Assembly: GCA_016779685.1 (NCBI GenBank)
Contig: JADHND010000108.1
Span: forward strand, 1 to 5,669
DNA from: Shewanellaceae bacterium
GTDB lineage: Bacteria > Pseudomonadota > Gammaproteobacteria > Enterobacterales > Shewanellaceae
Length of the DNA: 5,669 nt
Reading direction: 5' to 3'
Shown: positions 5,481 through 5,669 of the stretch, piece by piece
Numbering within the stretch: position 1 is the stretch's first letter
Layout of the letters: each line of letters starts with the position of its first letter
Notes under the pieces: generated by a model
Database searches by the model: none
What the model was told of the DNA's origin: nothing
Seen by the model: only the letters and a program-made list of their open reading frames with translations
Translations under genes and position numbers: made by a program

Positions 5481-5483
5481 TAA
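5455..5483 (-). promoter_or_regulatory. Predicted sigma-70 promoter for rdgB-hemW
   Basis: On the minus strand TGGTATCAT (5463-5455) is an extended -10 with five of six hexamer matches. TTAGCG (5483-5478), a poor -35, lies exactly 17 bp upstream. Transcription would start near 5448, leaving a leader of about 36 nt to the rdgB ATG, with GAGG before it. The same extended -10 style is used before trmB. Confidence 0.55.
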
Positions 5484-5491
5484 AAAATAAA

Positions 5492-5669
5492 TGTCAGCCT
5501 CTTCAATTTGGGGTTAGATTTGGAAGATTTTTAGCTAGATTCTCAGAACAACCTACACACTTGGACTAGACAAGAGAGCCAGCTGCCTATAGGCTAAAGT
5601 TCTCTAAAAAATTAACCAGGTGCCTCAAGGATGAAGCAATATAAACAGCTGACTCTCAAAGAAAGATAT
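5492..5669 (+). mobile_element. Left end of an IS30-family insertion sequence (cut by window edge)
   Basis: The element is identified by the transposase start at 5631. Its outer boundary is approximate. TGTCAGCC at 5492 followed by TTCAATTTGGGG (5502-5513) looks like the start of an IS30-type terminal repeat, which is typically 20-30 bp, but the partner end is outside the window. The roughly 140 nt before the transposase contain a 10-bp perfect palindrome, GCCTATAGGC (5585-5594), and no other gene. The element sits about 80 nt upstream of the rdgB start and reads away from it. Confidence 0.65.
5631..5669 (+). CDS. IS30-family transposase, first 13 codons only
   Basis: The last 39 bases read ATG then KQYKQLTLKERY with no stop before the edge. 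The K-Y-x-Q-L-T-x-x-x-R-Y pattern is the hallmark N-terminus of IS30-family DDE transposases, just before their helix-turn-helix. AGG at 5618-5620 lies 10 nt upstream and AAGG (5627-5630) directly abuts the ATG, so the ribosome-binding site is not clear. Nothing can be said about the catalytic domain or integrity, because the rest lies beyond the window. Confidence 0.75.
   Translation, partial: MKQYKQLTLKERY

Noticed and set aside
5573..5605. AGAG...CTCT with AGCC/GGCT pairing before the IS30 transposase as a terminator
   Set aside because: The stem is interrupted and followed by A rather than T on the plus strand; only the 10-bp palindrome inside it is perfect, too little to call.
1..5669. 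CRISPR array, tRNA, rRNA or defence island
   Set aside because: No regularly spaced repeats, no cloverleaf or rRNA-like stretch and no defence genes beyond TnpB were seen in reading both strands.

Overview
The window looks like a chromosomal segment of a moderately AT-rich gammaproteobacterium. Six intact housekeeping-type genes lie between fragments of two unrelated insertion sequences, one cut by each window edge. The proteins closely match gammaproteobacterial families: TtcA, TrmB with a PDPW-like motif, and HemW and RdgB with enterobacterial-like motifs. The IS load would fit a host-associated or Legionella/Coxiella/Piscirickettsia-like lineage, but this is only a guess and no species can be named from this sequence.

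Layout. Positions 1 to about 559 hold the 3' half of an IS200/IS605-type tnpB gene and the right end of its element. The right end has a bulged hairpin and a TTCAC/TCAA terminal motif, and the region probably encodes the TnpB guide RNA. Next, on the plus strand, come ttcA (625-1572) and a small two-helix membrane protein of DUF2798 type (1582-1842). trmB (1933-2649) follows with its own pair of extended -10 promoters, then glsA (2713-3633). A strong GC hairpin fills the 29 bp between glsA and the convergent gene hemW. On the minus strand, rdgB (5412-4801) and hemW (4808-3663) form a two-gene operon with an 8-nt overlap. It is driven from a promoter near 5455-5483 that lies inside a 7-bp inverted repeat. 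From about 5492 to the right edge is the left end of an IS30-family element, with the first 13 codons of its transposase starting at 5631.

How the genes relate. TtcA and TrmB both modify tRNA (s2C32 and m7G46). RdgB removes deaminated purine triphosphates such as dITP and XTP. HemW is a radical-SAM heme chaperone. GlsA hydrolyses glutamine to glutamate and ammonia. They do not form one pathway; this is an ordinary housekeeping neighbourhood. I see no credible new defence or biosynthetic system. The parts most worth a second look are the TnpB/guide-RNA end beside ttcA, the inverted repeat over the rdgB promoter, the G8 tract in the hemW GGGTP motif and the DUF2798 gene linked to ttcA.
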